Part shown: positions 44,015 through 53,606 of the stretch, one piece after another
Layout: each line of letters begins with the position of its first letter
Position numbering within the stretch: position 1 is the stretch's first letter
Assembly: GCF_014467015.1 (NCBI RefSeq)
Contig: NZ_CP058559.1
Span: 806,001 to 870,000, forward strand
Length of the DNA stretch: 64,000 nucleotides
Source of the DNA: Alkalicella caledoniensis
GTDB lineage: Bacteria; Bacillota; Proteinivoracia; Proteinivoracales; Proteinivoracaceae
Direction of reading: 5' to 3'
Program-made: the position numbers and the translations under genes
Notes under the pieces: model-generated
What the model saw: the letters and a program-made list of their open reading frames with translations, nothing else
The model's database searches: none
Told to the model about the DNA's origin: nothing

Positions 44015-46051
44015 TTACTGATCAATGGATCTCCAAAAGTCATTGGAAATATTCACTGCTTTAGCACTTCCACCTCTTAATTGTGCATTTTGGATCATTA
44101 TAGTGGTTACTAGATCCTTTTTTTCATAGTCAAAGCTTACGTACCAACCAATTTGTTCTCCACCTTGTTCATTTAAATCTTTCTTCAGTTCAGCAGTACC
44201 TGTTTTGCCAGCAATTTTTCGACTATGACCGGGGTTTGACCTATTGGCAGAGCCACGATTATCCTCTACAACAGCAATTAATGAGTTAAGCACCTTATCT
44301 ATTGTTTGGGTAGAAGCAATATTCTCACGATAAAACTCTGGTTCATTTCCTGAAATCAATCTAGGTTGAATCATGCTTCCATCATTTACAAATATAGAAT
44401 ACATTGCGGTCATATGTACTGGAGATACAAGAATCTGCCCTTGTCCGTAGCCTGTATCTGCTAACAAAACCTCAGTGTTTATTCCACTATTTGCAATTGC
44501 AGATGCATATATAGGAAACTCAAAGGGAATAGGTTCACCAAAGCCTAGCTTTTCGGCCCATGCTTCCATTTTATCATTACCTATACGTAAAGCTTGTTGG
44601 GCAAAGTAGATATTGTCAGATCTCATCATGGCTATATTTAAGTCCACTTGGCTTTCTGATTCGTTTACCCGTGTGATATGGTAACCCCCCCATGAGTTAT
44701 TAGGTTGCCATCTTCGCCCACTGATGTTTATTTTTTCAGTAGGGTCTAATGTTTTTTCTTCAATACCCATTACAGCAGTAAAAGGTTTAAATATGGAACC
44801 TGGTGAGTATGTATTTTGAAAACGCCTCTCAAATAGAACAGTAGTGTCTTCCATAGCCATGGCCCTAGGGTCACGCAAGCCTAAATATCTTAGGTTAGAG
44901 TCAAATGCCGGTTCACTTACTAAGGCAAGGACTTCCCCTGTTGCGGGGTCCATAACAACACCAGCACCAATCTCACCATTTAGGGACTTTACCAACTTCC
45001 TTTGTATGTCAATATCTATTGTAAGATGAACATCCTCTCCATCAACGGAACTCCTTTCAGCTATAACCCTACCATTTTTCCCACTTTCATCGGTTACTGA
45101 AATGACAGCTCCTGGTGTTCCCCGTAGGGTTTCTTCAAAAACCAACTCCAAGTTATTTTTCCCTATAATAGACGTACTAGTATATCCCTGTCCTTGGCGG
45201 TTTTGTAGTTCCTCTGCCGTGATTGCGCCCATATGACCAATAAGGTGACCTGTAACATCACCACTTGGGTACTGTCTTCCGTCAATTTGACCCAAAAGAA
45301 CACCTGGTATCGCAACTAGTTCCTTTGCCCTAGGATCATTGAGTGCCAAGTTTTGAATAGGCGCTGCCCAATCAGGACGATGGGGATATTGCTTCGCCAA
45401 TTTCAAAACCTGTTCGTCATCTATACCTAATACCTTAGCAAATCTAATGGCAGTCTCTTCTAAATCCTCTGTGCTATTTGGCACGATGGAAACCTGATAT
45501 AAACTTCCGTTTATAGCTAGGCCATTTCCATTTCTATCAAATATTTCACCCCGTTGAGGTAGCAGTGTGCGAACACTTAATTTATCCGTAGGGCTTTCTA
45601 AACCAGTCAAAAGTTGTGTTGGATGCCAAACTACCTTCCAATTTTCTTTATCTTCATCATTCTTTTCTTTTACCATTTTTATGTGTGTAGTATAGGCGAT
45701 CTCACCTGCTAAAGAGTCCATGGTGATATCCACAGGATAAACAATTTCTGTTATTTCTTCTAAATCAATCTTTTCCCCTTTAAAATCCACAGGTTCAAAA
45801 ACTGCTGTTATATTATCTATTCTTAAGTCGCTGTAAACCTTTTCATAACGCTCGTCGAAAGCCCATTCTTGATTGCGAATTAGCATGACAGATTCCCCAT
45901 TAAGTCTAGAAAACATTTCGTCATATTTCTGATTACTCCAGTTATCAAGATATTCCTTAAGAGTATCCTCGGGGTTTTCAACCTTAGAAGAACACCCTGC
46001 AAAAATAACCATACTAAGTATAAGGCAAAGTATAATTCCTATTTTCTTCAC
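44015..46051 (-). CDS. MecA-like class B penicillin-binding protein
   Basis: The 678-residue lipoprotein-like transpeptidase has signal/lipobox IFAGC (Cys20), an N-terminal NTF2-like MecA domain (~25-140), a dimerisation domain, and a transpeptidase domain with SPGSIFKPF (SxxK, ~420), SDN (~480) and KTGTAE (~620). It cross-links peptidoglycan outside the membrane. The NTF2 plus dimer plus transpeptidase plan is that of low-affinity PBP2a/PBP3 proteins that often give intrinsic beta-lactam tolerance. It stands alone. AGGAGGG precedes ATG. Confidence 0.88.
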   Translation of the reverse strand: MKKIGIILCLILSMVIFAGCSSKVENPEDTLKEYLDNWSNQKYDEMFSRLNGESVMLIRNQEWAFDERYEKVYSDLRIDNITAVFEPVDFKGEKIDLEEITEIVYPVDITMDSLAGEIAYTTHIKMVKEKNDEDKENWKVVWHPTQLLTGLESPTDKLSVRTLLPQRGEIFDRNGNGLAINGSLYQVSIVPNSTEDLEETAIRFAKVLGIDDEQVLKLAKQYPHRPDWAAPIQNLALNDPRAKELVAIPGVLLGQIDGRQYPSGDVTGHLIGHMGAITAEELQNRQGQGYTSTSIIGKNNLELVFEETLRGTPGAVISVTDESGKNGRVIAERSSVDGEDVHLTIDIDIQRKLVKSLNGEIGAGVVMDPATGEVLALVSEPAFDSNLRYLGLRDPRAMAMEDTTVLFERRFQNTYSPGSIFKPFTAVMGIEEKTLDPTEKINISGRRWQPNNSWGGYHITRVNESESQVDLNIAMMRSDNIYFAQQALRIGNDKMEAWAEKLGFGEPIPFEFPIYASAIANSGINTEVLLADTGYGQGQILVSPVHMTAMYSIFVNDGSMIQPRLISGNEPEFYRENIASTQTIDKVLNSLIAVVEDNRGSANRSNPGHSRKIAGKTGTAELKKDLNEQGGEQIGWYVSFDYEKKDLVTTIMIQNAQLRGGSAKAVNISNDFWRSIDQ

Positions 46052-46244
46052 AAAAATCCCTCCTATATTTTTAAAGTTCCTTAAGCACTTATTAGTACGT
46101 AGCAGACATTAATTTGAAACATTTTTCGGGGTATTATTTCCAAACTTATGCTTAATTATACAATTTTTTTAACTTAATTGCTAAAATCTCCCTTGTTTAG
46201 AAGTTTCATTTTTCATCCCATGGGCTTGGGCACATATCTAAATA

Positions 46245-46290
46245 CAAAAACCCTGCTGCAAAATTTAACACAAGCGGCTGGGTTTTGTTT
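46245..46290 (-). terminator. Terminator of the nitroreductase locus
   Basis: On the minus strand AAAACCCAGCCGC pairs with GCAGCAGGGTTTT around a long loop and is followed by T residues, 10-20 bases beyond the stop codon. Confidence 0.65.
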
Positions 46291-46299
46291 TAACTTAAA

Positions 46300-47021
46300 T
46301 TATTCTTTTATGAACTTTCCTTTATTCCCTAACTCAAAATGTCCCCCAACAGTAAGGGAAAAATGTACTTTGGCTATACCTAAATCTATAAGATCGTATA
46401 CCATGGTATCTGGTGTAGAAGCACTAACCACACCGTTTTTGTATTCAAATTTTACCGGTAGCCTGTTAATTGCTGATGGAGCTTTTTGAACAGCCTCCAT
46501 ACCCTTAATAAACCAGTTAGGTGTTTCAGCATCGGATACATAAAGGTCTTTTAGAGGCTTAATTTTTCTAAGGGTTAGCTTATAGATAATACTTTCTTTA
46601 AAGGTATTTTCTTCATTTACATTGCCTATTGTAAGAACACACACTAAAGTTTCATCATCTGCCACCTTAAAGATAGGGTTCTTTTTCTCAAAGGTTCCAC
46701 CTACCCAACATGTACCAAGATTTAATTCAGTGGCTTCAAGTACAAGTAATTCTCCGTAGTGACCCGCTTTCTCTTTAAGATGTGGATCATTGGTCTTACC
46801 TGCCAGTGTAATTATCGTTCTTACATTGGAAAACATGCCATAGCTTTTCCTAAAGCCATTAAAAGCATCCCTTGCATCCTCTATTATATCCATGGACATA
46901 TTAGCTTCTTGGTTAAAAATTCTTATTTTTTTTTGAGATAGTCAATCTTTTCATCAGCTATTGGTTCTTGTAAATAACTGCGTCGGGATCTTCTTTTGTT
47001 TATGGCGTCTAAATAGTTCAT
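46300..47021 (-). pseudogene. TM1586-type nitroreductase, frameshifted in an A9 run
   Basis: Translation from ATG 47021 (GAGGTGATG upstream) gives MNYLDAINKRRSRRSYLQEP then stops at TAA just after nine A residues (minus strand; plus-strand T run 46926-46934). Adding one A restores the frame and joins it to 46300-46899, giving a full-length protein of about 240 residues with the family's N-terminus (RRSRRSYL) followed by EDARDAFNGFRKSYGMFSNV and ELNLGTCWVGG. The break could be a real mutation, a sequencing error, or a transcriptional slippage site. FMN-dependent reductase if functional. Confidence 0.8.
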
Positions 47022-47091
47022 ATACATCACCTCGTTAATCTTTGCTGTTAATTTTGCTTTAAGTTTACTATATTGCTATTCCCTTATAATG

Positions 47092-47292
47092 TCAATCTCT
47101 CTTTCTACTGACAGCCTCACAGGCCACTTCGTACATCTTTACAACACCTTCATTGGACGCTATATATTCATACGCATTTTCATAATTTATTCCTATGTTA
47201 CCTGCTTCCTTAGCAGCATCTATATTTGCACTTAAGTATAAAATGCTCGTGGTATGGTCCTCTTTTGGGCGACATTTATCAGCATTTTTGTG
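47092..47292 (-). pseudogene. Decayed gene fragment, C-terminal end
   Basis: An open minus-strand frame of 66 codons, bounded upstream by TGA and ending in TGA at 47094-47092, reads as plausible protein (for example DHTTSILYLSANIDAAKEAG and YEVACEAVSRKRD at its end) but has no start codon or ribosome binding site. It is upstream of the nitroreductase gene in the same direction. I read it as the remnant of a truncated gene; the family is not recognised. Confidence 0.5.
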
Positions 47293-47306
47293 TCATTCAA
47301 AATCAG

Positions 47307-47340
47307 TAAAAACAACATCCCACAATAAGATGTTGTTTTT
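47307..47340 (-). terminator. Terminator of the glycosyltransferase operon
   Basis: The stem AAAACAACATC / GATGTTGTTTTT is followed on the minus strand by T residues, 16 bases after the glycosyltransferase stop codon. Confidence 0.75.
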
Positions 47341-47355
47341 AGATCAATCTATTCT

Positions 47356-48480
47356 TCACCATATATACATCAGACTTTCATAAATATTTATCATCTGATT
47401 AACTGGCTTCTTTTCTTCTACAGTACTGTGTTTTGAACTATTTGCCATAAAAATTTCGCTACTGCGATAAATAGACTCTAAAACCTTATCAGCTATGACC
47501 TTGGGTTCAATGGTCTTTATATAAGTAGGATAGTTGTCAAGGACCTCTTTGAAGGAACTATTTTCAAGGCACACTATAGATGTTCCACACTCTTTAGCTT
47601 CCACAGCAGCTAATGGGTATCCTTCATATGTGGACAAGTTTAAAAAGCAATTAGCTGCGTTATATATATAAGGCATATGCTTGTAAGGTATAGGTCCTAA
47701 AAAATGCACTTTTTCAGCAATTCCGAGTTTTTTAGCATCATTTAAAAGGTTTATATAGTGGTGCTCTCGCTTCCCTTTTGTACTTCCCACAATTAACAGT
47801 TTAAGATTAGCTTCTCTTTTTATCACTTCTTTGAAGGTAGATAACAGTAGGGGTAATTGCTTTCTTTCATGCAAACCTCCTGCATATAGTACGTAGTCAT
47901 CAGTGATATCATAATGTTTCCTCATAAAGTTCTTGGAGTGAACTTCCCATATATCCTTAAACCCCTTAGAAACTATTGGATAAACAACTTCTATTTTATC
48001 TTGGGGCACGTCATAGTATTTGACTAACTCCTCCATAACAAAGTTGGAAACGGCAATAACCTTATCAGCTTTTTCAAGGGCTTTAGGAACCAAATTTATA
48101 TGTTTATTAAAATATTTATCATCAACTAAAGTCTTGTCACTCATAGGCAGCATGTCATGTATTGTAACTACATATTTACATTCTTTTTCATCTGGTATGG
48201 AAAAACCATTGTTTAAGGAATGATATAGTCTGATCTTGTTATTTGACAAATAATTACCTATCAAGCTATAATCATTTTTTTTCCTGTCAATATCAAGTAA
48301 ATCTATGGCCAGTCCCTTACCTTTATTAAAGGGGATCTCACTGCCTCCATTATTAGTAATCAAACTATACTTAGGCTGAGGGTATATGGTTAGCAAGCTA
48401 TTTATCAACTCATAGGAATAAGAATATAGTCCTGTGTTAGGTAAATGACTTAAACTAAAGGCATCGAAACATATCTTCAC
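47356..48480 (-). CDS. GT4-family glycosyltransferase
   Basis: The 374-residue GT-B-fold enzyme has an N-terminal acceptor domain beginning MKICFDAFSLSHLPNTGLYS and a C-terminal donor-nucleotide domain with DDYVLYAGGLHERKQLPLLL, HFLGPIPYKHMPYIYNAA and the EGYPLAAVEAKECG motif that ends in the catalytic Glu pair. It transfers a sugar from a nucleotide donor; the acceptor is unknown. GTG start behind GAGGTGAT. Ten bases separate it from the SPOCS-domain gene, suggesting a spore-envelope or surface glycan role (inference). Confidence 0.82.
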   Translation of the reverse strand: MKICFDAFSLSHLPNTGLYSYSYELINSLLTIYPQPKYSLITNNGGSEIPFNKGKGLAIDLLDIDRKKNDYSLIGNYLSNNKIRLYHSLNNGFSIPDEKECKYVVTIHDMLPMSDKTLVDDKYFNKHINLVPKALEKADKVIAVSNFVMEELVKYYDVPQDKIEVVYPIVSKGFKDIWEVHSKNFMRKHYDITDDYVLYAGGLHERKQLPLLLSTFKEVIKREANLKLLIVGSTKGKREHHYINLLNDAKKLGIAEKVHFLGPIPYKHMPYIYNAANCFLNLSTYEGYPLAAVEAKECGTSIVCLENSSFKEVLDNYPTYIKTIEPKVIADKVLESIYRSSEIFMANSSKHSTVEEKKPVNQMINIYESLMYIW

Positions 48481-48490
48481 TTATATCACC

Positions 48491-49048
48491 TCACATAATC
48501 TCTTCATCAATATCATAAAGCATATTATCGACATACCTTGTAGGTACCGTCTGATACCTTTTAGTTTCTTCAATGGACTTATTAGTGTTGGGCTTATCAA
48601 TTTTATCATCATATTGCAACTCTATTAAATAAACGAAGTAAGCATAGAGCTTTCTAGAATCCATAAGGTGAAAGTATGCATCTAGTATAAATACATTTAT
48701 TCCTTTGATTTTTATAGTATCCTCAGGCAAGTCCATGTAGGTGTTAAATGGAATTTGTATATTAGTAATACTGTCTATTTCTTCTGGAGAGTTCTCCTTA
48801 TAGAAAATCCTATAATTGATTAACCCACCAAGGATTACCATCTTTTCTGTGGCTCCTCTAACAATTCTATTACTGTCTATATTTAAGCTTATCTCAACTT
48901 TCTTTATACTTTTAGCCTCTGATTTACTAGGTGGAATAAATAATGTTTCTACCTGGGAAGAGCGAACAATTTGTCCATAAACTTCTTTTGGTAATTCTTC
49001 CTCCTTAGCTAATCCATCCACAATGATAGAGTTACGGATAATCCCCAC
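48491..49048 (-). CDS. SPOCS-domain (DUF3794) protein
   Basis: The 185-residue protein has one DUF3794/SPOCS domain: KKVEISLNIDSNRIVRGATEKMVILGGLINYRIFY (named by its ends), a central EIDSITNIQIPFNTYMDL, and an extended Asp/Lys-rich tail. SPOCS domains occur in spore coat proteins such as CotM/SafA-linked proteins of Firmicutes. GTG start behind AAGGGGGG. With the glycosyltransferase gene it forms a two-gene operon; a spore coat glycosylation function is an inference. Confidence 0.72.
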   Translation of the reverse strand: MGIIRNSIIVDGLAKEEELPKEVYGQIVRSSQVETLFIPPSKSEAKSIKKVEISLNIDSNRIVRGATEKMVILGGLINYRIFYKENSPEEIDSITNIQIPFNTYMDLPEDTIKIKGINVFILDAYFHLMDSRKLYAYFVYLIELQYDDKIDKPNTNKSIEETKRYQTVPTRYVDNMLYDIDEEIM

Positions 49049-49187
49049 AACAATCCCCCCTTCTTATAGATATATTTAAGTACTTTCTCTTTTAGTATAA
49101 AAAGGTTCTATAGACTTTGTTATCAGTCTGAGAAAGAAGCCAATCATATTTCAGCTATAATTGGTGAACTAAAGACCATATAAACCA

Positions 49188-49226
49188 TAAGACTCCATTT
49201 AAGGAAATCCCTTAAATGGAGTCTTA
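49188..49226 (-). terminator. Terminator of the CofE-like gene
   Basis: The long stem AAGACTCCATTTAAGG / CCTTAAATGGAGTCTT begins 3 bases after the stop codon. It is symmetric and may also act on plus-strand transcripts. Confidence 0.8.
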
Positions 49227-49228
49227 CT

Positions 49229-50419
49229 TTACTTTGTATAATTATCAAAATACCCTTGGATATATACAACAGGAGTTCCTTTATCACCACTACCTGAAGT
49301 TAAGTCACAAAGGGAACCTAAAAGATCTGTTATTTGCCTAGGAGTAGTCCCTTGTGCTTCCATGGCACCTGTTAAATCAGCATTTTTGTTTCTTATATGC
49401 TCTGAAATAGCATTTTCAAGTTCTGCACCCTTCAACCCAGCAAAGTTGTTATCTGCAAGATATTTTAGTTTTACTTCATTTGGTGTTCCTTCAAGTCCCT
49501 TAGTAAATCCAGGAGACACTACGGGATCTGCAAGCTCCCAAATTTTACCCACTGGGTCTTTAAATGCACCATCACCATAAATCATAACTTCAACGTTCTT
49601 ACCAGTCTTTTCAACTAAAATCTTCTGGATCTTTTCAACAACTCCTTGGCTGTTACGGGGAAAAAGCTTAACTCCATCTTCCGTAGCTTTGTTAGAGCCT
49701 AAAAGTCCATAGTCTTCATTATACCCACTTCCATCTATGGATTCAGATAATATGTTGTCTAAGCTGTACACCTTCTGTACACCGTTTTTCAGTAGTATCC
49801 TTTTAGTTCTAAATCTTGAGTGAATATCACAGGCAAGAACACTTTTAGTATAGTTTAATATGGTCTTAGGATCATTTGAGAATATAATCTCACAATCTAT
49901 TCCATACTCTTGAACAAGTGATTTATAGTAGTCAATATAATCAATACCCGTAAAGGTATGCTTTTTATATCCAAATAGGTCTCGATACTCTTTTTCAGTT
50001 AAAACATCAGTCCAGGGGTTGATACCTTTCTCATCTAACGTATCAAGGTCAACTAAATGGTTACCAACCTCATCAGATGGATAGCTAAGCATTAAAACAA
50101 TTTTCTTAGCTCCCTTTGCTATACCCCTTAGGTTTATGGCAAAACGATTACGGCTCAAAATCGGAAAAATAACGCCTACTGTATCATTACCAAACTTATT
50201 GCTAACATCCTTAGCAATACTTTCAATAGGTGCATAGTTGCCTTGAGCACGGGCAACTACAGATTCCGTGATAGCCACGATATCCTTATCATTTATAGTA
50301 AAGCCCTCAACTTCGGAAGCCTTTAGCACAGTATTTACAACGATTTCCTCGATATCATCACCCTTGTTTATAATGGGTGTCCTAAGCCCTCTAGTAACAG
50401 TTCCTACAACTCTTTCCAT
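49229..50419 (-). CDS. CofE-family (F420-0:glutamate ligase-like) protein
   Basis: The 396-residue protein matches the PF01996 family: TPIINKGDDIEEIV, NDKDIVAITESVVARAQG (phosphate/GTP-binding region) and FPILSRNRFAINLRGIAKGA. CofE adds glutamate to coenzyme F420. Clostridia usually lack F420, and homologues there have no known role; they are longer than archaeal CofE, as here. It sits alone with its own terminator, so no pathway is implied. AGGAGAG precedes ATG. Confidence 0.75.
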   Translation of the reverse strand: MERVVGTVTRGLRTPIINKGDDIEEIVVNTVLKASEVEGFTINDKDIVAITESVVARAQGNYAPIESIAKDVSNKFGNDTVGVIFPILSRNRFAINLRGIAKGAKKIVLMLSYPSDEVGNHLVDLDTLDEKGINPWTDVLTEKEYRDLFGYKKHTFTGIDYIDYYKSLVQEYGIDCEIIFSNDPKTILNYTKSVLACDIHSRFRTKRILLKNGVQKVYSLDNILSESIDGSGYNEDYGLLGSNKATEDGVKLFPRNSQGVVEKIQKILVEKTGKNVEVMIYGDGAFKDPVGKIWELADPVVSPGFTKGLEGTPNEVKLKYLADNNFAGLKGAELENAISEHIRNKNADLTGAMEAQGTTPRQITDLLGSLCDLTSGSGDKGTPVVYIQGYFDNYTK

Positions 50420-50601
50420 ATCAAATCTCTCCTTAAACTAGTTTGGTAAGATAGAATTATTTTTATTACAACTATACATTATATACCTAAAACTAGGTTT
50501 TTAGCAAATAGATATTGCCATATAATCATTAGTAGAGCTAAAAGTAGTATCCCCTAAAATTCCATTTTTTAACTTATAGTACATAAATATTCTCTATTAG
50601 T

Positions 50602-50659
50602 AAAAAAAACTTATATCCACTGCAAAGCACCTTAAAGTCCTGGCAGTAGATATAAGTTT
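50602..50659 (-). terminator. Terminator of the CPBP protease gene
   Basis: On the minus strand AAACTTATATCTACTGC pairs with GCAGTGGATATAAGTTT around a 20-base loop, followed by T residues. Confidence 0.75.
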
Positions 50660-50666
50660 ATAAATA

Positions 50667-51542
50667 CTATACCTCCAGATTCACCCCTGGATTGCCATCA
50701 GAAGGGATTCTGGGAATGAAGTTAATCCTACGTTTATAAAGATATATGAATGTAAAAGGTAGTATCCCAAATACAGCCACTAGTATCATAACTGTTACAA
50801 GGGTAGGATATTTATCAGCAAAGCTTTCAAATGGAACTACTCCTAAAAAAAGACTAAATAGGTTATTACCTAGATGAATCAGTATGGGTGCCCATATTGA
50901 ACCAGTCCAGATTAATGATAAACCTAGAAATATCCCCATAACTGAAGTATAAACACCTTGGGCTATATTCATATGGTATAAGCCAAATAACAGCCCTTGG
51001 AGTATTATAGTAGTTCTCAACGAAACTTTTGTTTCTAACTCATCAAATATAATTCCACGGAACATTATCTCTTCTATAAAGGGTGCCACGATACCAACGC
51101 TTAGGAAAAGTAGTAGGACTCCTCCTTGTTCAAGACCTAACATGTTTTCCTCATGTATTTCTAAAGCACTAGGTAACAGGGTGCTCAATAAACTTAGCAT
51201 AATAGAGCTTAAAAAAATAAATGCCATCCCTGCCACAAATGAAACTATTGCTTTATCCCAAGATAGTTTCTTAAACCTAGACACCTCAAAAATATTTCTT
51301 TTTCTCTTTTTCATCATCCTTTTGTAAATAAAAAATGAAACAATACCTGCAAAAATCATGGACATAGGAAGCTGTGTTGTCATCATAGCGTCAATGTTTG
51401 AGTTTAAATTCTCTACGTACCCTCGAGCCTCCCACATCATCGCGTAAATAATAGTTACTACAAAAATATACGGAAGTCCTATCAAGGAATGAATCAGTAA
51501 TACCTTAAGTATATTCCAAGTTGTTTTAAAAAAGATTTTCAT
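50667..51542 (-). CDS. CPBP-family intramembrane metalloprotease (CAAX-like)
   Basis: This 291-residue membrane protein has about seven to eight helices. Glutamate-protease motifs are EEIMFRGIIF (~155), FGLYHMN (~190) and HLGNN (~238), matching the ABI/CPBP family of Rce1-like proteases. Substrates in bacteria are mostly unknown; some process bacteriocins or signalling peptides. GGGGAGGGG precedes ATG. It is flanked by its own terminator and, upstream, by a decayed fragment on the opposite strand. Confidence 0.82.
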   Translation of the reverse strand: MKIFFKTTWNILKVLLIHSLIGLPYIFVVTIIYAMMWEARGYVENLNSNIDAMMTTQLPMSMIFAGIVSFFIYKRMMKKRKRNIFEVSRFKKLSWDKAIVSFVAGMAFIFLSSIMLSLLSTLLPSALEIHEENMLGLEQGGVLLLFLSVGIVAPFIEEIMFRGIIFDELETKVSLRTTIILQGLLFGLYHMNIAQGVYTSVMGIFLGLSLIWTGSIWAPILIHLGNNLFSLFLGVVPFESFADKYPTLVTVMILVAVFGILPFTFIYLYKRRINFIPRIPSDGNPGVNLEV

Positions 51543-51649
51543 TCAAACCCCTCCCCTTTCTCTACCCTTTGATAATAAATGTACTATTTATTATATTCTC
51601 TATCTAACTATTAAATCCCTCTATAATAATATACATTTATCCTATGTAA

Positions 51650-51886
51650 ATACCAAAACCCAATTATTTTATATTAAATCTCTCAACCTTTACTGCCTTT
51701 TATTCTTTAGGACAATTATCTGTAAAGTATGGTCCAACAGAACTAACAAACATCCTTTATTTCTTAAGCGCTACCTCTATTGTAGTACCATTTTTAAAAA
51801 TAGATTTTAGAAAAATAAAGGATATAGAGAGGGTATGTGATGCTTCAATGTTTCTTGGAATAGGTATTCTAGTTATTTTGGCTTAG
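51650..51886 (+). pseudogene. Decayed membrane-protein fragment
   Basis: A plus-strand frame of 78 codons runs from just after TAA (51647-51649) to TAG at 51886 without a start codon or ribosome binding site. It reads NYFILNLSTFTAFYSLGQLS, then a hydrophobic stretch ILYFLSATSIVVPFLKI and FLGIGILVILA at the end, like the C-terminus of a membrane protein. I cannot assign a family. It lies between two terminators and probably results from deletion of the upstream part. Confidence 0.5.
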
Positions 51887-51909
51887 TGAAGTAATATCTA
51901 AGATAGATA

Positions 51910-51951
51910 AAAAGCAGTTGCTCGGTTTTCCGAACAACTGCTTTATTTTTT
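51910..51951. terminator. Bidirectional terminator left of the CorC/HlyC-type gene
   Basis: The stem AAGCAGTTGCTCGG / CCGAACAACTGCTT (one mismatch) has A-rich and T-rich flanks and can end both the minus-strand gene (51981) and rightward transcription through the decayed fragment. Confidence 0.8.
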
Positions 51952-51980
51952 GCGAAACACACTATATGAGATTTTTTCCA

Positions 51981-53234
51981 CTAACCACCTTCTATTTTAA
52001 GCTTAACCCTCTTTATTCTAGTGCTGGTAACCTCTAACACAATAAACTTTAAATCATTTATAACAACAGCTTCTCCTTCTTGAGGAAAATGCCCAAAAAC
52101 TCCCGTTATGTAACCACCAATAGTTTCAAAGTGTTCTGAGCTAAGATTCGTTCCTAATACTTCGTTAACCTGATTTAAGCGGGTTAGGCCATCAATAACA
52201 TAATTTCCTTCGCCAACATTTTCTATATCATTGTAAACTCCACCATATTCATCACCAAAATCACCAAAAATTTCGTCCACTAGGTCTTGAATTGTTATTA
52301 TACCAGAAGTACCACCATACTCATCTACTACAACGGCCAACTGAAATCTATCTTTGCGCATCTCTTCGAATAGCTCAACTATTCTCTTGTTCTCAAAGGT
52401 ATAAAAAGTCTTGCGCAGGTTCGATTTAATATCAAATTGTTCTACTTTTTTATCTTGGAAAAAGACATCCTTTATATGCAAAAATCCAATTATGTTATCT
52501 ATGGTATTTTCATATACGGGAATTCGAGTATAAAGCTCCTTTCTAAATACCTCTAATATATCTTTAAAGTCAGAAGAAACATCAACTGCTTCTATGTCCA
52601 TTCTAGGAATCATAATTTCCCTCACCAATGAATCTCCAAATCGAAAAACATTGTGAATCATTTTCCTTTCCTCTATGGCTAGTACCCCTTCTTCATGCCC
52701 TACATCAACCATGGTCTTTAATTCTTCCTCTGTAATCAGTGGTTGCTGGGTATCAATCTTGCCACCAAAAAGTCTAATTACAAATCCTGTGGTAACAGTA
52801 AGGATAACAACTATAGGGCTTAAAAATTTAGTGATCAATAACACAGCTGGGGAGACTTTTATAGACATTTTTTCTGAGTTAGCAGCAGCTAAGGATTTAG
52901 GAGTAATTTCTCCAAAGATTAACACAAGCAATGTCATTATACCTGTGGCTATACCAACACCTCTATTACCATATATATCTATTGCCAAGGATGTGGCAAG
53001 GGCAGATGCACCTATGTTGACCACATTATTACCTACTAAAATTGCACCTAAAAGATTGGAAGGATTATCAAGAAGTCTTCCTACTAGCTCAGCACCCTTT
53101 ACTTTTTCTTCTATCATATAACGTATTTTTATTTTACTTAAGGACATCAAAGCTGTTTCTGACGCCGAAAAAAAACCAGAAAAAAATAGTAGAACAGACA
53201 GTATAGCTATCCGCAAAACAAAATTCGGATTCAA
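51981..53234 (-). CDS. CorC/HlyC-family CNNM-CBS membrane protein
   Basis: The ~417-residue protein has a CNNM (DUF21) membrane domain of three to four helices (GFFSASETALMSLSK, LLGAILVGNNVVNIGA), two CBS domains (REIMIPRMDIEAVDVSS at ~200; DVFFQDKKV and RKDRFQLAVVVDEYGGTSGI), and a CorC-HlyC C-terminal domain (~340-417). Members move or sense magnesium and other divalent cations. AAGGAG lies one base from GTG 53243 but 10 bases from TTG 53234, so I use TTG. The spacing is a judgement. Confidence 0.82.
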   Translation of the reverse strand: MNPNFVLRIAILSVLLFFSGFFSASETALMSLSKIKIRYMIEEKVKGAELVGRLLDNPSNLLGAILVGNNVVNIGASALATSLAIDIYGNRGVGIATGIMTLLVLIFGEITPKSLAAANSEKMSIKVSPAVLLITKFLSPIVVILTVTTGFVIRLFGGKIDTQQPLITEEELKTMVDVGHEEGVLAIEERKMIHNVFRFGDSLVREIMIPRMDIEAVDVSSDFKDILEVFRKELYTRIPVYENTIDNIIGFLHIKDVFFQDKKVEQFDIKSNLRKTFYTFENKRIVELFEEMRKDRFQLAVVVDEYGGTSGIITIQDLVDEIFGDFGDEYGGVYNDIENVGEGNYVIDGLTRLNQVNEVLGTNLSSEHFETIGGYITGVFGHFPQEGEAVVINDLKFIVLEVTSTRIKRVKLKIEGG

Positions 53235-53390
53235 ATTAAACACACTCCTTAGAGCAATCTAGATTCCTTACACACTTAGTATGCAGAAATAGAACCCTAC
53301 TAATACAATAGTTGAATCTGATTCTTAATAATATACCAAATTCATAGAGTTTTTGTTATAATGAAATTATCAAAACAAAGAGGTGATTAC

Positions 53391-53606
53391 ATGATAGTTA
53401 TCAATGTTACCATTAAACACAATGATATTATAGCTGCCGTAGAAGCTTTGACTGAAGCGAAATTTACCTTCGTTAAAAAAGACAAAATGAAGCTATACTT
53501 TGAATGTGATAACAATGATTTAGAAGCCATGGCTAAAGTGGTAAAGAACAGACTAAAGACAGATCCAATTTTTGGGATACTTTATTTCCAAGTAACAACA
53601 GCATAA
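53391..53606 (+). CDS. Small conserved protein of unknown function
   Basis: The 71-residue protein MIVINVTIKHNDIIAAVEAL ... DKMKLYFECDN with alternating strands and helices; no signal or membrane segment. I do not recognise the family. AAAGAGGTGATT precedes ATG 53391; a 10-codon upstream extension lacks its own site. It is divergent from the CorC/HlyC gene and has a terminator directly after it. A TATAAT at 53357-53362 lacks a good -35. Confidence 0.65.
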   Translation: MIVINVTIKHNDIIAAVEALTEAKFTFVKKDKMKLYFECDNNDLEAMAKVVKNRLKTDPIFGILYFQVTTA

